Source: Natronomonas halophila
GTDB lineage: Archaea; Halobacteriota; Halobacteria; Halobacteriales; Haloarculaceae
Length of the DNA: 64,000 nt
Direction of reading: 5' to 3'
NCBI RefSeq assembly: GCF_013391085.1
Contig: NZ_CP058334.1
Location: 2,232,001-2,296,000 of the forward strand
The stretch's first letter is position 1, and every line of letters starts with the position of its first letter. The notes beneath the pieces are model-generated. The model did not search any database. It was not told the origin of the DNA and was given only the letters and a program-made list of their open reading frames with translations. The position numbers and the translations under genes are program-made. This document shows, in pieces, positions 8,238 to 17,955 of this stretch.

Positions 8238-9002
8238 TCAGTATATCAACTCTCCCGAGATAAACTTCCGGGTGCGGTCGTCCGATGGGTCCTCGAAGAT
8301 GACCTCCGTCGGCGCGATTTCCGTGATGCTCCCATCGAGCAGCACCGCGACGCGGTCGGCGACGCGCTCGGCCTGATGCATGTCGTGTGTCGCGACGACG
8401 ACGCCGATACCCCGGCTCCGGGCCTCGGCGATTGCTTCCTCGATGACGGCCGTGTTTCGCGGGTCCAGGTCCGAGGTCGGCTCGTCGAGCAACAGGACGT
8501 CCGGGTCGTAGGCCAGCGCGCGGGCGAAGGAGACACGTTGGGCCTCGCCGCCCGAGAGGGAGCCGGCGTGTTGGTCCATCTTCTCGGTCAGGCCAACGAT
8601 ATCGAGGGACTCGCAAACGGCGTCGGCGGTGCCGTTCGCCCCGACGAGCGAGCGGAGTTCGCTACGGAACCGTTCGCCCCACGACCTGCGGATGCGAAGC
8701 CCGTATTCGACGTTGCGGGCGACCGACCCATCGAAGAGGCTGGCCTCCTGAAAGACCATCCCGATACGGCGGCGCAGCGACAGCCGCTCGGTTTCGTCGG
8801 CGGTCCACACGTCCGTTCCGTCGAAGGTGACGGCCCCGTCGTCCGGTTCGAGCGACAGCGCGAGCATCCGGAGCAGCGTCGTCTTGCCGACGCCCGAGGG
8901 GCCGATGACGGCGACGACCTCGCCGGGTTCGATGTCGATAGAGACGTTTCGGAAGACGGCTTCGTCGCCGTAGGCCTGTGTAACGTCGGTCGCACGGAGC
9001 AT
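8238..9002 (-). CDS. tupC: tungstate ABC transporter, ATP-binding protein
   Basis: A 254-residue ABC ATPase. Walker A is GPSGVGKT (residues 34-41), the signature is LSGGEAQR, Walker B is LLLDEPTSDLDP, and the switch His is in VVATHDMHQ. There is no C-terminal TOBE extension, so oxyanion sensing is left to the separate ModE-like protein. It energises import of the oxyanion captured by the TupA protein through the TupB permease. Its start overlaps the stop of tupB by one base, which indicates coupling. The assignment to tungstate rests on the operon. Confidence 0.9.
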   Translation of the reverse strand: MLRATDVTQAYGDEAVFRNVSIDIEPGEVVAVIGPSGVGKTTLLRMLALSLEPDDGAVTFDGTDVWTADETERLSLRRRIGMVFQEASLFDGSVARNVEYGLRIRRSWGERFRSELRSLVGANGTADAVCESLDIVGLTEKMDQHAGSLSGGEAQRVSFARALAYDPDVLLLDEPTSDLDPRNTAVIEEAIAEARSRGIGVVVATHDMHQAERVADRVAVLLDGSITEIAPTEVIFEDPSDDRTRKFISGELIY

Positions 9003-9724
9003 CAGCGCTGGACCCCCTGGTCGCCGAAGCGGACGACGATGGCGTTGATGGTCAACACGAGGACGACCAAAATCGCGCCGAGCACCATCGCGGTCTCGTA
9101 CTGGCCCTGCCGGGCTTCGAGTTGGATGGCGGTCGTCAGCGTCCGGGTCTTCGAGACGCCATCGGCGCTCGTGATGTTGCCGCCGACGATGAGGACGGAC
9201 CCGACCTCGCTGATGGCGCGGCCGAACCCGGCCAGGATGGCCGTCGCGATGCCGTACCGCGCCTCCTTGATGACGACGAGCGCCACGTCGAGTCGCGTGC
9301 CGCCGAGGACGTGGGCGGCATCGCGGACGTTCTCGTTCACGCTCGTGATAGCTGCGAGACTGATGGCCGTAATCGGCGGCGTCGCGAGGACGAACTGCGA
9401 CATGATCATCGCCTCTTTGGTGAAAATCAGGTTCAGCGACCCGAGCGGTCCCTGATTGGAGACCGCAAACAGGACCACGAGGCCGACGACGACGCTGGGA
9501 AAGCCCATCCCTGTGTTGATGACCGACTTCACGAACTGCTTGCCGGGGAAGTCGGTAAAGCCCATCACGATGGCGACTGGGATGCTGAACAGCGTACTCA
9601 GCGTCACGGCGATGAGGCTCACGTACAGCGAGACGTAGATGATGCTCGCGACGTAGCCCTCCCGAAACGGGAGGTCGAGGAAGGCCGGCAGTAGCTGTAG
9701 CGCCGAATCGAGCGGCACGGTCAC
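9002..9724 (-). CDS. tupB: tungstate ABC transporter permease
   Basis: A 240-residue membrane protein with about five or six helices and a binding-protein-dependent permease domain. The EAA-like cytoplasmic loop is visible as [21 protein letters not shown] (near residues 170-190), and the SEVG tail is characteristic of TupB/WtpB-type permeases. It forms the channel for tungstate import. The start overlaps the 3' end of tupA by four bases. The length is normal for TupB. The N-terminal helices follow a short leader that includes [12 protein letters not shown]. Confidence 0.9.
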   Translation of the reverse strand: MTVPLDSALQLLPAFLDLPFREGYVASIIYVSLYVSLIAVTLSTLFSIPVAIVMGFTDFPGKQFVKSVINTGMGFPSVVVGLVVLFAVSNQGPLGSLNLIFTKEAMIMSQFVLATPPITAISLAAITSVNENVRDAAHVLGGTRLDVALVVIKEARYGIATAILAGFGRAISEVGSVLIVGGNITSADGVSKTRTLTTAIQLEARQGQYETAMVLGAILVVLVLTINAIVVRFGDQGVQR

Positions 9725-10656
9725 TCGTCGGAGGAGTCGCTACTCCAACCTTCCGGAACGTACTGTTGGAAGTTCGGGTCCTCGGAGACGGCCTCGGGGA
9801 AGAACAGCTGTTCGCCGTTCATCTGGTAGTTCGAAATGGCCTCCTGTGCGCCGGGGCTGGTAATCCAGCCGATGTAGGCCATCGCGAGGTCGTAGTTGGC
9901 GTTGTCGTGGACGCCGGGGTTGACCGCCATGATGCCGTAGGGGTTCGCGAGGATTTCCGGGCCGTCCTCGATGGGGCCCTGTACGAGGATGGTGAGGTCG
10001 ATTTCGGAGCGCTGGGAGATGAAGGTCCCGCGGTCCGAGAGAGTGTAGGCGCCCTGCTGGTTGGCGATGTTCAGCGCCTCGCCCATCCCGCTGCCGGTCT
10101 CCTGATACCAGTCGCCGCCGGGTTCGGTTCCCGCCGCCGCCCAGAGGTTGCGTTCCTTGGCGTGGGTCCCGGAGTTGTCACCACGGGAGACGAACGGCGC
10201 TTCCGTGTCGGCGATGGCGTCGAGCGCCTCGGTCGCCGAACTCATCCCCTGAACGCCCGCCGGGTCGCTTTCGGGGCCGACGATGACGAAGTCGTTGAAC
10301 ATCAGGTCCCGGCGGTTGATGCCGTAGCCGTTGCGCATGAACTCGTCTTCGAGGCCGCGGGCGTGGACCATCACCACGTCCGAATCGCCGTTGCGGGCCG
10401 ATTCGAGGGCCGCGCCGGTCCCCTGTGCGACGGCGTCAACGGTCACGCCGTACATCTCCTCGAAGTCGGGATGAATCTCGTCGAGCAGCCCCGTGTCGTA
10501 GGTGCTCGTCGTCGTCGTAAGCGTCAGCGTCTCGCCGGCTACGTCCGGTTGGTTGCCGCCGGCGCCGTTGCCGCCGATGGCCTGTCCACACCCCGCCACG
10601 CTCGTGAGCGTCCCCGCGCCCACCGCCGCGATGAACTGTCGCCGTTGTATCGGCAT
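9721..10656 (-). CDS. tupA: tungstate-binding lipoprotein
   Basis: A 311-residue substrate-binding protein. The N-terminus has a Tat motif (RRQF, residues 5-8), a hydrophobic stretch and a lipobox ending in VAGC (Cys23), so it is exported folded and anchored by lipid. TTTTS at residues 47-51 is the TupA signature for oxyanion contact. The chosen ATG at 10656 gives a canonical Tat signal and lies about 27 bases from a TATA box on this strand. The in-frame ATG at 10701 would add 15 residues upstream of that promoter and is rejected. It is the first gene of the tupABC-regulator operon. Tungstate selectivity follows family knowledge; molybdate is possible. Confidence 0.9.
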   Translation of the reverse strand: MPIQRRQFIAAVGAGTLTSVAGCGQAIGGNGAGGNQPDVAGETLTLTTTTSTYDTGLLDEIHPDFEEMYGVTVDAVAQGTGAALESARNGDSDVVMVHARGLEDEFMRNGYGINRRDLMFNDFVIVGPESDPAGVQGMSSATEALDAIADTEAPFVSRGDNSGTHAKERNLWAAAGTEPGGDWYQETGSGMGEALNIANQQGAYTLSDRGTFISQRSEIDLTILVQGPIEDGPEILANPYGIMAVNPGVHDNANYDLAMAYIGWITSPGAQEAISNYQMNGEQLFFPEAVSEDPNFQQYVPEGWSSDSSDE

Positions 10657-10680
10657 GGGAACACCGATGGGCCCATCCCA

Positions 10681-10719
10681 ATTATACTTTCCGTCCCTCA
10701 TGTAACCAAAGAGGGTTAC
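10681..10719 (-). promoter_or_regulatory. tup operon promoter and palindromic operator candidate
   Basis: On the minus strand a TATA-like TATAAT (complement of 10681-10686) lies about 27 bases upstream of the tupA ATG. Immediately upstream is a perfect inverted repeat GTAACC-N6-GGTTAC (10702-10719). The order operator-BRE-TATA-start fits control by the ModE-like protein at the end of the operon. Binding is inferred. Confidence 0.55.
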
Positions 10720-10811
10720 TCTTCCGTAGGCGGTAATCGAAATTATACATGGGTAAAAGCGTATTTTGGGCTACTATTCTACGTATTCGGGGTGTAGTAC
10801 GAAACCTTGGA

Positions 10812-10832
10812 TGTAAGCTATAATTGGTTACA
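10812..10832. promoter_or_regulatory. second TGTAA-N11-TTACA inverted repeat upstream of tup operon
   Basis: An inverted repeat TGTAA-N11-TTACA includes the half-site GGTTAC (10826-10831) also present in the promoter-proximal palindrome. It is in the AT-rich spacer 10657-10934, which contains no convincing gene and separates tupA from the 3' end of pth2. It could be an auxiliary regulator site. Confidence 0.35.
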
Positions 10833-10934
10833 AAGGTCGGTTCGAGTTCTCCGATACCTCGCTCACACGTCCTTGCGGTGTCCGTGATGGCCGCCCCGAA
10901 AAGGCATGCAGACAGGCACGCAAACGTTCCGAAT

Positions 10935-11273
10935 CTAAAAGAGGCTGAGGTCGCCCGTTACCTTGTCGACGACGTTCTCCGGGCCGGGTCCGACCGCGAG
11001 CGCGGTGACGGTGCCGGGTTCCAGTTGCGTGTGGCCGGCGTCACGAACCAGCGCGTAGGGCAGTCCTTCACGCCGGGCCTTGTCGGCGAGTTCCTGTAAC
11101 TGCGATTCGCTTTTGCCTTTCAGGACGATTTTCTTCTGACCGCCGGATTTCCACGACGATTGGGTACTGGAATCGGCGTCCTCGTAGGCCTGCAGCGAGG
11201 CGTGTGCGACCTGTGCGGCGAGTTTACCTTTCCCCATCCCAACGTCGGTGCGGGCGACGATGGCCTGTTTCAT
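10935..11273 (-). CDS. pth2: peptidyl-tRNA hydrolase, Pth2 type
   Basis: A 112-residue protein of the archaeal/eukaryotic Pth2 family. The N-terminus [26 protein letters not shown] carries the conserved basic and GKxAAQ residues. The middle KIVLKGKSE, the central [10 protein letters not shown] and the [12 protein letters not shown] stretch are all family signatures. It releases peptides from peptidyl-tRNA dropped by ribosomes, so peptidyl-tRNA can be recycled. The start at 11273 gives the standard length; the longer open frame upstream is not part of the protein. It is divergent from the Yip1-family gene, with 100 bases between the two starts. Confidence 0.95.
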   Translation of the reverse strand: MKQAIVARTDVGMGKGKLAAQVAHASLQAYEDADSSTQSSWKSGGQKKIVLKGKSESQLQELADKARREGLPYALVRDAGHTQLEPGTVTALAVGPGPENVVDKVTGDLSLF

Positions 11274-11342
11274 ACTACGGACTGGGCGGGTGACGGACAA
11301 AAACCGGGCGGTTACCGTGCCGTCGCTCGACGATACTGGAGG

Positions 11343-11349
11343 TTTATAC
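11343..11349 (+). promoter_or_regulatory. TATA box of the Yip1-family gene
   Basis: TTTATAC lies with its centre 28 bases before the ATG at 11374. This fits a leaderless transcript and supports that start over the in-frame ATG at 11248. Confidence 0.55.
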
Positions 11350-11373
11350 CGCTTGGCGGGCAAGCCAGGCGCG

Positions 11374-11991
11374 ATGGCCCTCCACGCCCTCCGGGACCTG
11401 CTCGTGTCCCCGAGAGACTTCTTCGAATCGCGCCACCCGCAAACGCTCGTCTGGCCCGCTATCGGTGCTATCCTGCTGGTGGCAGTCGTCACCGCCGTCG
11501 GCCTGTGGGCGGTGATGCAACTCGCGCTCGCGGACCTCCCGCCCGAGGGGCGCGACGCGTTCCAGCGGGTGTTCGGCACCGTCGTCGTCCTCCTTCCGAT
11601 TATCATGCTTATCAGTTGGGCCATCATCGCCGGCGTCGTCCACCTTCTCGTCCGTGGCGATGCCGAGGCGGCGACCTACGGCCGGACGTTCGGTATCGTC
11701 GGCCTCGCGGCCCTCCTCGAAATCCCCGCGACCGTTATCGGCTTCGCGCGGGCCTACATGCTGTTCGCATCGGTGTCGTTTTCGGACCCCCAAGTGGCAC
11801 AGCGACAAATCGAAACAGCATCAGGCGGCGGCGACCCGCTTGTGTTGCTCGTCTGGGTTCTCGTGACGCTCTGGAAAGGCTACGTCTGGAAGGAGGGGCT
11901 GATCGGTGCCTACAACCTCCCAAGCGACAGCGCGACGCTGGCCGCGGCCGCCGCCGTCGCCATCTCGCTTCTCATGGTGTTCTTCGGTTAA
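11374..11991 (+). CDS. Yip1-domain integral membrane protein
   Basis: A 205-residue membrane protein. It begins with an amphipathic segment [16 protein letters not shown] typical of haloarchaeal Yip1-domain proteins. About five transmembrane helices follow (for example [19 protein letters not shown] and [20 protein letters not shown]). The conserved helix-loop [18 protein letters not shown] near the C-terminus is also a Yip1 feature. The function in archaea is unknown; in eukaryotes Yip1 proteins act in membrane trafficking. The start at 11374 is favoured because it follows the TATA box by 28 bases and gives the usual N-terminus. It is divergent from pth2. Confidence 0.75.
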   Translation: MALHALRDLLVSPRDFFESRHPQTLVWPAIGAILLVAVVTAVGLWAVMQLALADLPPEGRDAFQRVFGTVVVLLPIIMLISWAIIAGVVHLLVRGDAEAATYGRTFGIVGLAALLEIPATVIGFARAYMLFASVSFSDPQVAQRQIETASGGGDPLVLLVWVLVTLWKGYVWKEGLIGAYNLPSDSATLAAAAAVAISLLMVFFG

Positions 11992-12036
11992 CTCGCATCG
12001 TGGACCTTTAAGCCCCTGAAGCCCCCCTCTCAGGGC

Positions 12037-12633
12037 ATGATACTCTCCGATGCGGACATCCGCCGTCGCCTGACGGACGGCGACCTCGTCGTCGAACCTC
12101 TCGACGACCCCGAGTTGCAGATTCAGCCCGCCAGCATCGACCTCCGACTCGGCCGGGAGTTCCTGGAGTTCCAGCGCACCAACATCCCCTGTATCCACCC
12201 CAACAGCGAACAGGAGGTCGACGAGTACGTCGACGAGACCTACGTCGAGGAAGGCGAGGACTTCATCCTCCATCCCGGCGATTTCGTCCTCGGGACGACC
12301 AAGGAACGCGTCGAAATCCCGGCGGACCTCATCGCCCACGTCGAGGGCCGGTCGTCGCTCGGCCGGCTCGCGGTCGTCGTCCACGCGACGGCGGGCCTCT
12401 GTGACCCCGGCTACGAGGGTCAGATCACGCTCGAGTTGTCGAACCTCGGGACCGCGCCGGTCGCGCTGACGCCCGACATGCGCATCTCGCAGTTGACCTT
12501 CACCGAACTGAAAAACCCCGCCGAACGGCCCTACGGCGCCGAGCGCGGGTCGAAATATCAGGGACAGGCCGGGCCGCAGGCCTCCCGCATCCAGTCGGAT
12601 GAGGAGTTCGGCGGCGAGCAACTGGACCGATGA
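12037..12633 (+). CDS. dcd: dCTP deaminase
   Basis: A 198-residue trimeric nucleotide deaminase of the Dcd/dUTPase fold. Visible motifs are [11 protein letters not shown]-like [14 protein letters not shown], the nucleotide-binding EGRSSLGRL (about residue 109 onward), the core [15 protein letters not shown] with the catalytic Glu, and the C-terminal YQGQ lid. It converts dCTP to dUTP (or dUMP if bifunctional) for dTMP synthesis. A TATA-like CTTTAAG lies about 27 bases before the ATG. The stop overlaps the start of thiR by four bases, so dcd and thiR are probably co-transcribed although functionally unrelated. Mono- versus bifunctionality cannot be decided here. Confidence 0.93.
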   Translation: MILSDADIRRRLTDGDLVVEPLDDPELQIQPASIDLRLGREFLEFQRTNIPCIHPNSEQEVDEYVDETYVEEGEDFILHPGDFVLGTTKERVEIPADLIAHVEGRSSLGRLAVVVHATAGLCDPGYEGQITLELSNLGTAPVALTPDMRISQLTFTELKNPAERPYGAERGSKYQGQAGPQASRIQSDEEFGGEQLDR

Positions 12634-13526
12634 AGTTCATCGAAGAGGTCGTCGTCGAGGAGTTCCTCCCGACGTTTCGGGCGATGCTCGCAGGGGAGTT
12701 GCGCGACCGGGACCGCACCCAAAGCGAGGTCGCCGAACTGCTCGGAATCAGCCAGAGCGCCGTCTCGAAGTACGCCCACGGCGAGGTCGAGACCAACGAC
12801 GTCCTCGCCGAGGACGACCGGGTCGTCGAGTTGGTCGACCGACTGGCCGACGGCCTCACCTCCGGCGACATGACACGCGTGCAGGCGCTCGTCGAGACCG
12901 AGGTACTCATCCGGAAACTGGAGCGCGGCGACGTGCTCGCTCGCCTCCACGAGGAGGCCTTCCCGCCGCTTGCCGACTACGAGGGCGCGCTTGATATCCA
13001 CGACCCCGAAAGCGAACTGCGGACGGCCGAACGCGTCCGGTCGTCGGTCCGCCGCGGCGTCCGGACCCTCGAAACCATCAGCGGCTTCGCGGCGCTCATC
13101 CCGGCGGTCGGTTCGAATCTCGTCGAGGCGTTGCCGGACGCGAAGGGCATCGACGACGTCGCCGCCGTTCCCGGCCGAATCCTCGATATCAAAGGGCGGG
13201 CGACGGTTCCCAGCGACCCCGAGTTCGGTGTCTCCGAACACGTCGCCTCGGTTCTGCTGGCGGCCCGGAGCGGCGGCCACGACGCCCGCGCGGCACTGAA
13301 CGTCCGCTACGACGAGGACATCATCGGGAAACTCGAGGCGGCGGGCTACGAGACCGTCGAGTTCGACGCCGAGGCGGACGTCGGGACGGCGATTGCCGAC
13401 GCGCTGGCCGACGAGTCGAACCCCGACGTCCTCTATCAGACCGGCGGGTTCGGTATCGAACCCGTCTGCTACATCCTCGGTGCCGACGCCTCGGCGGTCG
13501 TCGGGACCGTCCGCGATATCGTCTGA
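12630..13526 (+). CDS. thiR: ThiR-type regulator: HTH fused to ThiN domain
   Basis: A 298-residue protein. Residues ~25-60 form an XRE/Cro-like helix-turn-helix ([21 protein letters not shown]). The C-terminal ~170 residues form a ThiN (thiamine-phosphate synthase-like) domain with [28 protein letters not shown] and the end [16 protein letters not shown]. ThiR of Haloferax volcanii has this architecture and represses thiamine biosynthesis and uptake genes, sensing thiamine phosphates through the ThiN domain; I infer the same role here. A target, thi4, lies 4 kb downstream. It overlaps dcd by four bases and the methyltransferase by one (TGATG). Confidence 0.88.
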   Translation: MKFIEEVVVEEFLPTFRAMLAGELRDRDRTQSEVAELLGISQSAVSKYAHGEVETNDVLAEDDRVVELVDRLADGLTSGDMTRVQALVETEVLIRKLERGDVLARLHEEAFPPLADYEGALDIHDPESELRTAERVRSSVRRGVRTLETISGFAALIPAVGSNLVEALPDAKGIDDVAAVPGRILDIKGRATVPSDPEFGVSEHVASVLLAARSGGHDARAALNVRYDEDIIGKLEAAGYETVEFDAEADVGTAIADALADESNPDVLYQTGGFGIEPVCYILGADASAVVGTVRDIV

Positions 13527-14200
13527 TGGCTATCGCCGAGTTCTACGGCCGCTGGGCCGACTGCTACGACCGCATCGCGACCGCACCCGGTGTCGGCCGC
13601 TGGCGTCGCGCGGCCGCCGCGGCCGTCGCCTCGCCCGGCGACACCATCGTCGAGATGGGCTGTGGAACCGGCGCGAACCTCCCGTATCTCCGTGAACGGG
13701 TCGGCCCCGAGGGCCACGTTATCGGCCTCGATATCACGCCCGAACTGCTCGACCGGGCGCGGAGACGCGCTGTGGAATACGACAACGTCGAGGTGCTGCG
13801 GGCCGACGCGACGCGGCCGCCGTTCGGTGGCGGCGATGGGACCAACATTGACGCTATCGTCGGCAGTTTCGTCTGCGGGATGTTCGAGGACCCGGCGGCC
13901 GTCGTCGGCGACTGGTGTGACGTCGTGGGAACCGGTGGCCGCATCGCATTGCTCGAAGCCACGGCGACCGACGAGTTGCTGGGTCGGCCGCTGAACCCGC
14001 TTTTCAGGGCCTTCACCGCTGTCGGAGCGCCCGGGACGGACGCTTGGGACGTACTCCGAGCGCCGTTCAGAGGTGTCGACACCGTTCTCTCGGAGCGAGT
14101 AAGCGCGGCACAGAGCGTCCTCGCTGACCGGACGGTCGAGCGACGCCACGAGACGTTCGCGCTCGGGTTCGTCGACCTGCTGTCCGGCCGCGTTCGCTAA
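13526..14200 (+). CDS. class I SAM-dependent methyltransferase
   Basis: A 224-residue methyltransferase of the UbiE/MenG-like type. Motif I is VEMGCGTGANLPYL (about residues 36-49). Motif II follows in GHVIGLDITPELLDRAR, and the post-II region VLRADATRPPF carries the adenine-contacting acid. The N-terminal EFYGRWADCYDRI is common in haloarchaeal methyltransferases of this group. The substrate cannot be deduced. The ATG overlaps the TGA of thiR, which suggests a dcd-thiR-methyltransferase operon, but I see nothing linking it to thiamine. Confidence 0.85.
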   Translation: MAIAEFYGRWADCYDRIATAPGVGRWRRAAAAAVASPGDTIVEMGCGTGANLPYLRERVGPEGHVIGLDITPELLDRARRRAVEYDNVEVLRADATRPPFGGGDGTNIDAIVGSFVCGMFEDPAAVVGDWCDVVGTGGRIALLEATATDELLGRPLNPLFRAFTAVGAPGTDAWDVLRAPFRGVDTVLSERVSAAQSVLADRTVERRHETFALGFVDLLSGRVR

Positions 14201-14230
14201 CGTTTTCGGCCGAGCGCGCTACCGGGTGGT

Positions 14231-14632
14231 ATGGACCGACGCGTACTCGCCGGTGCGGCGGCGACCTGTTTCGTCTTCGTCGGCGCCGCCGTCGCCGATT
14301 TCTTCCTTGCCGACGGCTTCGCGCCCCTCGTCCTGCTGGCCGGCCTCGCCGGGGGGCTGGTCGCCGGCCTGCTGTCGGCTTCCCCGGGCCACCTCGGTGC
14401 GGGCGCTCTGGCCGGCGGCTACGGCGCCGCGGCGGGCTTTCTGGCCTTCCTCGTGGTCGGTGTCGTCCAATCGGTCGTCAGCGGCGATTTCGGCGTACTC
14501 CTGCTCGGGTTCCGGACGCTGCTCATCGCGCTCCTGCTGGTGCCGGTTCATGCGCTGTTGGGGGCGATGACGGCACCGCTGGGCGTTCGGATTCGGCGGG
14601 CCGCGGGACTTGAGACCTCGCTGCCGGAGTAG
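14231..14632 (+). CDS. DUF5518-like small membrane protein
   Basis: A 133-residue protein with four predicted helices rich in Gly, Ala and Leu (ADFFLADGFAPLVLLAGLAGG, GALAGGYGAAAGFLAFLVVG and so on) and a short basic C-terminal tail. It resembles haloarchaeal DUF5518 membrane proteins, which have no known function. It lies alone, convergent with the following Tat-exported protein (12 bases between the stops). The family assignment is from general resemblance only. Confidence 0.6.
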   Translation: MDRRVLAGAAATCFVFVGAAVADFFLADGFAPLVLLAGLAGGLVAGLLSASPGHLGAGALAGGYGAAAGFLAFLVVGVVQSVVSGDFGVLLLGFRTLLIALLLVPVHALLGAMTAPLGVRIRRAAGLETSLPE

Positions 14633-14644
14633 ACGCTTGGACGC

Positions 14645-15916
14645 TTAGACGCTGCCATCCGGTCGCGGGAGCGCGCGCTGCTCCCGCGAGGGGACGAGGA
14701 AGTTCCCGCGGTGTTTGACGAAGATGTAGCGGAGGATGCCGTTGTTGACCCGTTGGCGGATGGCCGGCGTTTCGGCGACGACGTCGGCGGCGTTCATCGC
14801 CTCGCGGACCTCCTCGAAGGTGGAGATGCCCTGCTGGAGGCTCGGGAAATGGAGGCTGGCGACGCCCTCGTCGGTGGATTCGACGTGGCGGCGGACCGTC
14901 CGGATGTTGCCCTCGTCGTCGCGGTTGGCCGCGGCCATCTTCTGAGCGTGGCCGATGGCGCCGTGGTCGTTGGCTTCCCCGACGAGGCTCTCGATGTCCT
15001 CGGGAACGACGCCGCTGTTGTCGCCGAGGTTGTCGCCGACGCCCTCGACGTCGCCGACCAGACGGGTGCTGAACAGTTTCTTGACCATGCTGTCGTGGTC
15101 GTTGTCGCCGTACCAGCGGCCGAGGCGCTGCTGGAGGTGGCTGACGTGCTTCGTCGTCCCGCCGGCGAAGGGGCCGTCCTCGATGGTGACGTACTCCTCG
15201 GTGGCCTGGTTGCCCCGGAAGCCGGCGTCGAAGCCCATGAACAGTTTGGCGGCCTCCGGCACGTCGGCGTCCTCGGGAATGCCGTCGACTTCGTCGGCGC
15301 GTTCGGCGGGCATCCCTTTGCCGATAAAGCCCGTTCGCCGCTCGGCGACCGTTCCGGGGAAGGCAACCGCGTCGATGCCGTTGGCCGTCTCGCCGTCGCC
15401 GAAGAGGGCTTCTTCGGCCTCCAGCACGACGTCCGCGCGGTCGGAGGCCACCTGCAGGAGAGCGTCCTGCGTGTCGAAATCGGGGCTTTCGAAATCCGAG
15501 AGCGCGCGCGGTTCGGGGAGGTCGACGCCCTCGGGGGCGGCCCCGTAGCGCTGGAAGTAGGCCGGCGAGTAGCCGATGGAGTAGAGCAGGCCGGCCGACG
15601 AGCGCTCGTAGGCCCGGTCGAGGACCGAAAGCGCCTCGTCGACGGCCGCTCGCGTCTCGTCGCTCGGTTCGCCCGACTCGTCGAGGTCGATATAGAGGAA
15701 GGCGTGGTGCTGCGGCAGGACTGGGTTGCCGTGCTCGTCGGTGGCCATCGCATCCCGCCACGCGTGCTGGCGGGCGGGGAGGGTCGAGGGGTCGTCGACG
15801 CCCTCGGGGACCGGCTCGTCGGTTATATCGAGGCAGGCCGAAAGTCCCGCGGTGCCGCCGACTGCAACGGCGGCCTTCAGGAAGCGTCGGCGGGTCGGCG
15901 TGTACCGACGTGTCAT
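14645..15916 (-). CDS. Tat-exported Dyp-peroxidase-like lipoprotein (DUF7405-type)
   Basis: A 423-residue secreted protein. The N-terminus has a Tat motif (RRRFLK) and a possible lipobox ending in LSAC. The body resembles dye-decolorizing (Dyp) peroxidases. A Gly-rich turn GGTTKHVSHLQQRLGRW matches the GGSY...W element. The segment GHAQKMAAANRD with His323 matches the haem-proximal SHIRxANPR motif, followed by RTVRRHV, and then GVASLHFPSLQQGISTFEEV matches the Dyp C-terminal core. The distal GxxDG-type motif appears only as GFRGNQ, without the catalytic Asp. It may therefore bind haem extracytoplasmically but have altered chemistry. The haem-binding claim is inference from motif order. Confidence 0.65.
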   Translation of the reverse strand: MTRRYTPTRRRFLKAAVAVGGTAGLSACLDITDEPVPEGVDDPSTLPARQHAWRDAMATDEHGNPVLPQHHAFLYIDLDESGEPSDETRAAVDEALSVLDRAYERSSAGLLYSIGYSPAYFQRYGAAPEGVDLPEPRALSDFESPDFDTQDALLQVASDRADVVLEAEEALFGDGETANGIDAVAFPGTVAERRTGFIGKGMPAERADEVDGIPEDADVPEAAKLFMGFDAGFRGNQATEEYVTIEDGPFAGGTTKHVSHLQQRLGRWYGDNDHDSMVKKLFSTRLVGDVEGVGDNLGDNSGVVPEDIESLVGEANDHGAIGHAQKMAAANRDDEGNIRTVRRHVESTDEGVASLHFPSLQQGISTFEEVREAMNAADVVAETPAIRQRVNNGILRYIFVKHRGNFLVPSREQRALPRPDGSV

Positions 15917-15966
15917 TGGTCGAAGTTGGTCGCCGAGGAGGATGGGCGTTTTGGTCCGCGAACGGC

Positions 15967-16719
15967 TTACCCGTACCGGGCGGCGTGGGCTTCACAGAAC
16001 GGCGAACCCTGCAATTGCGCCGCGAGCAGTTCCGGCTGTCGGTGGGCGTTATACAGCCGGCAATCGGAGTCCTCGCAGAACGCCTCGCCGGTTTCGAGGT
16101 AGTGGTAGGCAGCCAGCACGGCGCCTTTCAGGGCGTCGGTCGTTCGGGGGTCGTCGGCGACGAGGAAGTCCCCCTCGACTTCGTTTTCGAGGACCTCCCG
16201 CGGCGGCGCGTCGCCGGACAGCAGGGCGTGCTGTTGCTTGGCTTTATAATACGATTCGGGCTTGGCCGGGGCTTCGTAGAGGCCGGGGACCGAAACGACA
16301 GCGGGTTGACCCAGAACGTTCACGCGCTTGTGCCAGCGGCCGTCGTGGTCGCCCCATGTGCCGACGACGCGGTCCAGCAGGACGACGTGGAGGTGGTCAA
16401 GCGGGCAGTCTAGCCGTTTGCGGAGAGCATCCTGAACCGCCAAGCCGTCGTAAATGACGCCGCCGGCACGCTCGGGTGATTCGAGGGCCCGTTCCTCGTA
16501 GCGGAGGATGCCGGTCATCGTGTTGCCGGTCTCACGCTCGTAAGGGGAGACGACGCGGGCCTCGGCGAATTCTCGTGCTAACTCTTCGTCACCGATATCG
16601 TCCAGCATCCGGTCCTCGATAGCCACTTCGGCGTCGACACGCTGTGCTAACCACTCGCCGAGTTCGTCGGCGTCGGCTTCCGTCGTCGGTGCGCGATAGA
16701 GCGTGACTCGGTCGGGCAT
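15967..16719 (-). CDS. archaemetzincin-like protein with lost HExxH (DUF6775-like)
   Basis: A 250-residue protein. The C-terminal segment follows the archaemetzincin zinc pattern in order: Gly211, three residues, Cys215, four residues, Cys220, then CxxH with Cys242 and His245 (Cys-x2-Cys in the family). At the place of the catalytic HExxH there is AYHYL (residues 204-208), so both His ligands and the Glu are gone. The middle DHLHVVLLDRVVGTWGDHDGRWH resembles the metzincin core strands. It may keep a structural zinc site and act as a binding protein or pseudo-protease. The spacing between the second and third Cys is slightly longer than usual. The start is uncertain: the only strong TATA-like element is too close. 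Confidence 0.6.
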   Translation of the reverse strand: MPDRVTLYRAPTTEADADELGEWLAQRVDAEVAIEDRMLDDIGDEELAREFAEARVVSPYERETGNTMTGILRYEERALESPERAGGVIYDGLAVQDALRKRLDCPLDHLHVVLLDRVVGTWGDHDGRWHKRVNVLGQPAVVSVPGLYEAPAKPESYYKAKQQHALLSGDAPPREVLENEVEGDFLVADDPRTTDALKGAVLAAYHYLETGEAFCEDSDCRLYNAHRQPELLAAQLQGSPFCEAHAARYG

Positions 16720-16754
16720 AGCGGTGTTAGTTTATAAGCGGAGCATCCGCTGAG

Positions 16755-16920
16755 GGGGGCGTTCGAAGAACGCCCCCGAGGCGGTTCGCGGCGACGAGCG
16801 AAGCGAGTCGCCGTAGCGCGCACGGACTGGAGCGCCCGAAGGGCGCGGAAGGAGTACGCGCGCATATTTTCCCCACGTTTTTGCCGCGGAGGTGGGTTCG
16901 GCGCCGTAGCGCGCCGAACC
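16755..16920. repeat. cluster of four GC-rich perfect hairpins
   Basis: Four perfect inverted repeats stand in series in this gene-free stretch (16720-16946). Their arms are 16755-16764/16768-16777 (10 bp), 16790-16795/16807-16812, 16832-16837/16841-16846 and 16895-16904/16911-16920 (10 bp). The loop GAGCGAAGCGA is typical of haloarchaeal intergenic repeats. No coding potential is seen. Similar clusters occur at 35572-35658 and inside metG. They may be non-coding mobile repeats or transcription-end structures. Confidence 0.7.
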
Positions 16921-16932
16921 GCCGGAGCGTGC

Positions 16933-16937
16933 AAAAA
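16933..16937 (-). terminator. oligo-T stretch after thi4
   Basis: Five consecutive T on the minus strand lie ten bases after the thi4 stop, followed by the 10-bp hairpin at 16895-16920. Archaeal transcription ends at oligo-T runs, so this is the likely thi4 terminator. Confidence 0.4.
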
Positions 16938-16946
16938 GTGGGCGTT

Positions 16947-17910
<964 letters not shown>

Positions 17911-17955
17911 GTCGTTCGGGTCGACGGTGGCGACATCTCGGGCCGCCGGTATTCC

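Noticed and set aside
10656-10701. Longer TupA start at 10701
   Set aside because: It would put 15 extra residues before the Tat signal and overlap the TATA box; the ATG at 10656 gives a canonical signal peptide.
16728-16738. TTTATAAG as promoter of the archaemetzincin-like gene
   Set aside because: It is only about 15 bases from the ATG, so transcription would start inside the gene. It was not annotated as its promoter.
16720-16946. Possible insertion-sequence remnant
   Set aside because: There are only serial hairpins; no transposase fragment, no terminal inverted repeats bounding a unit and no target duplication.
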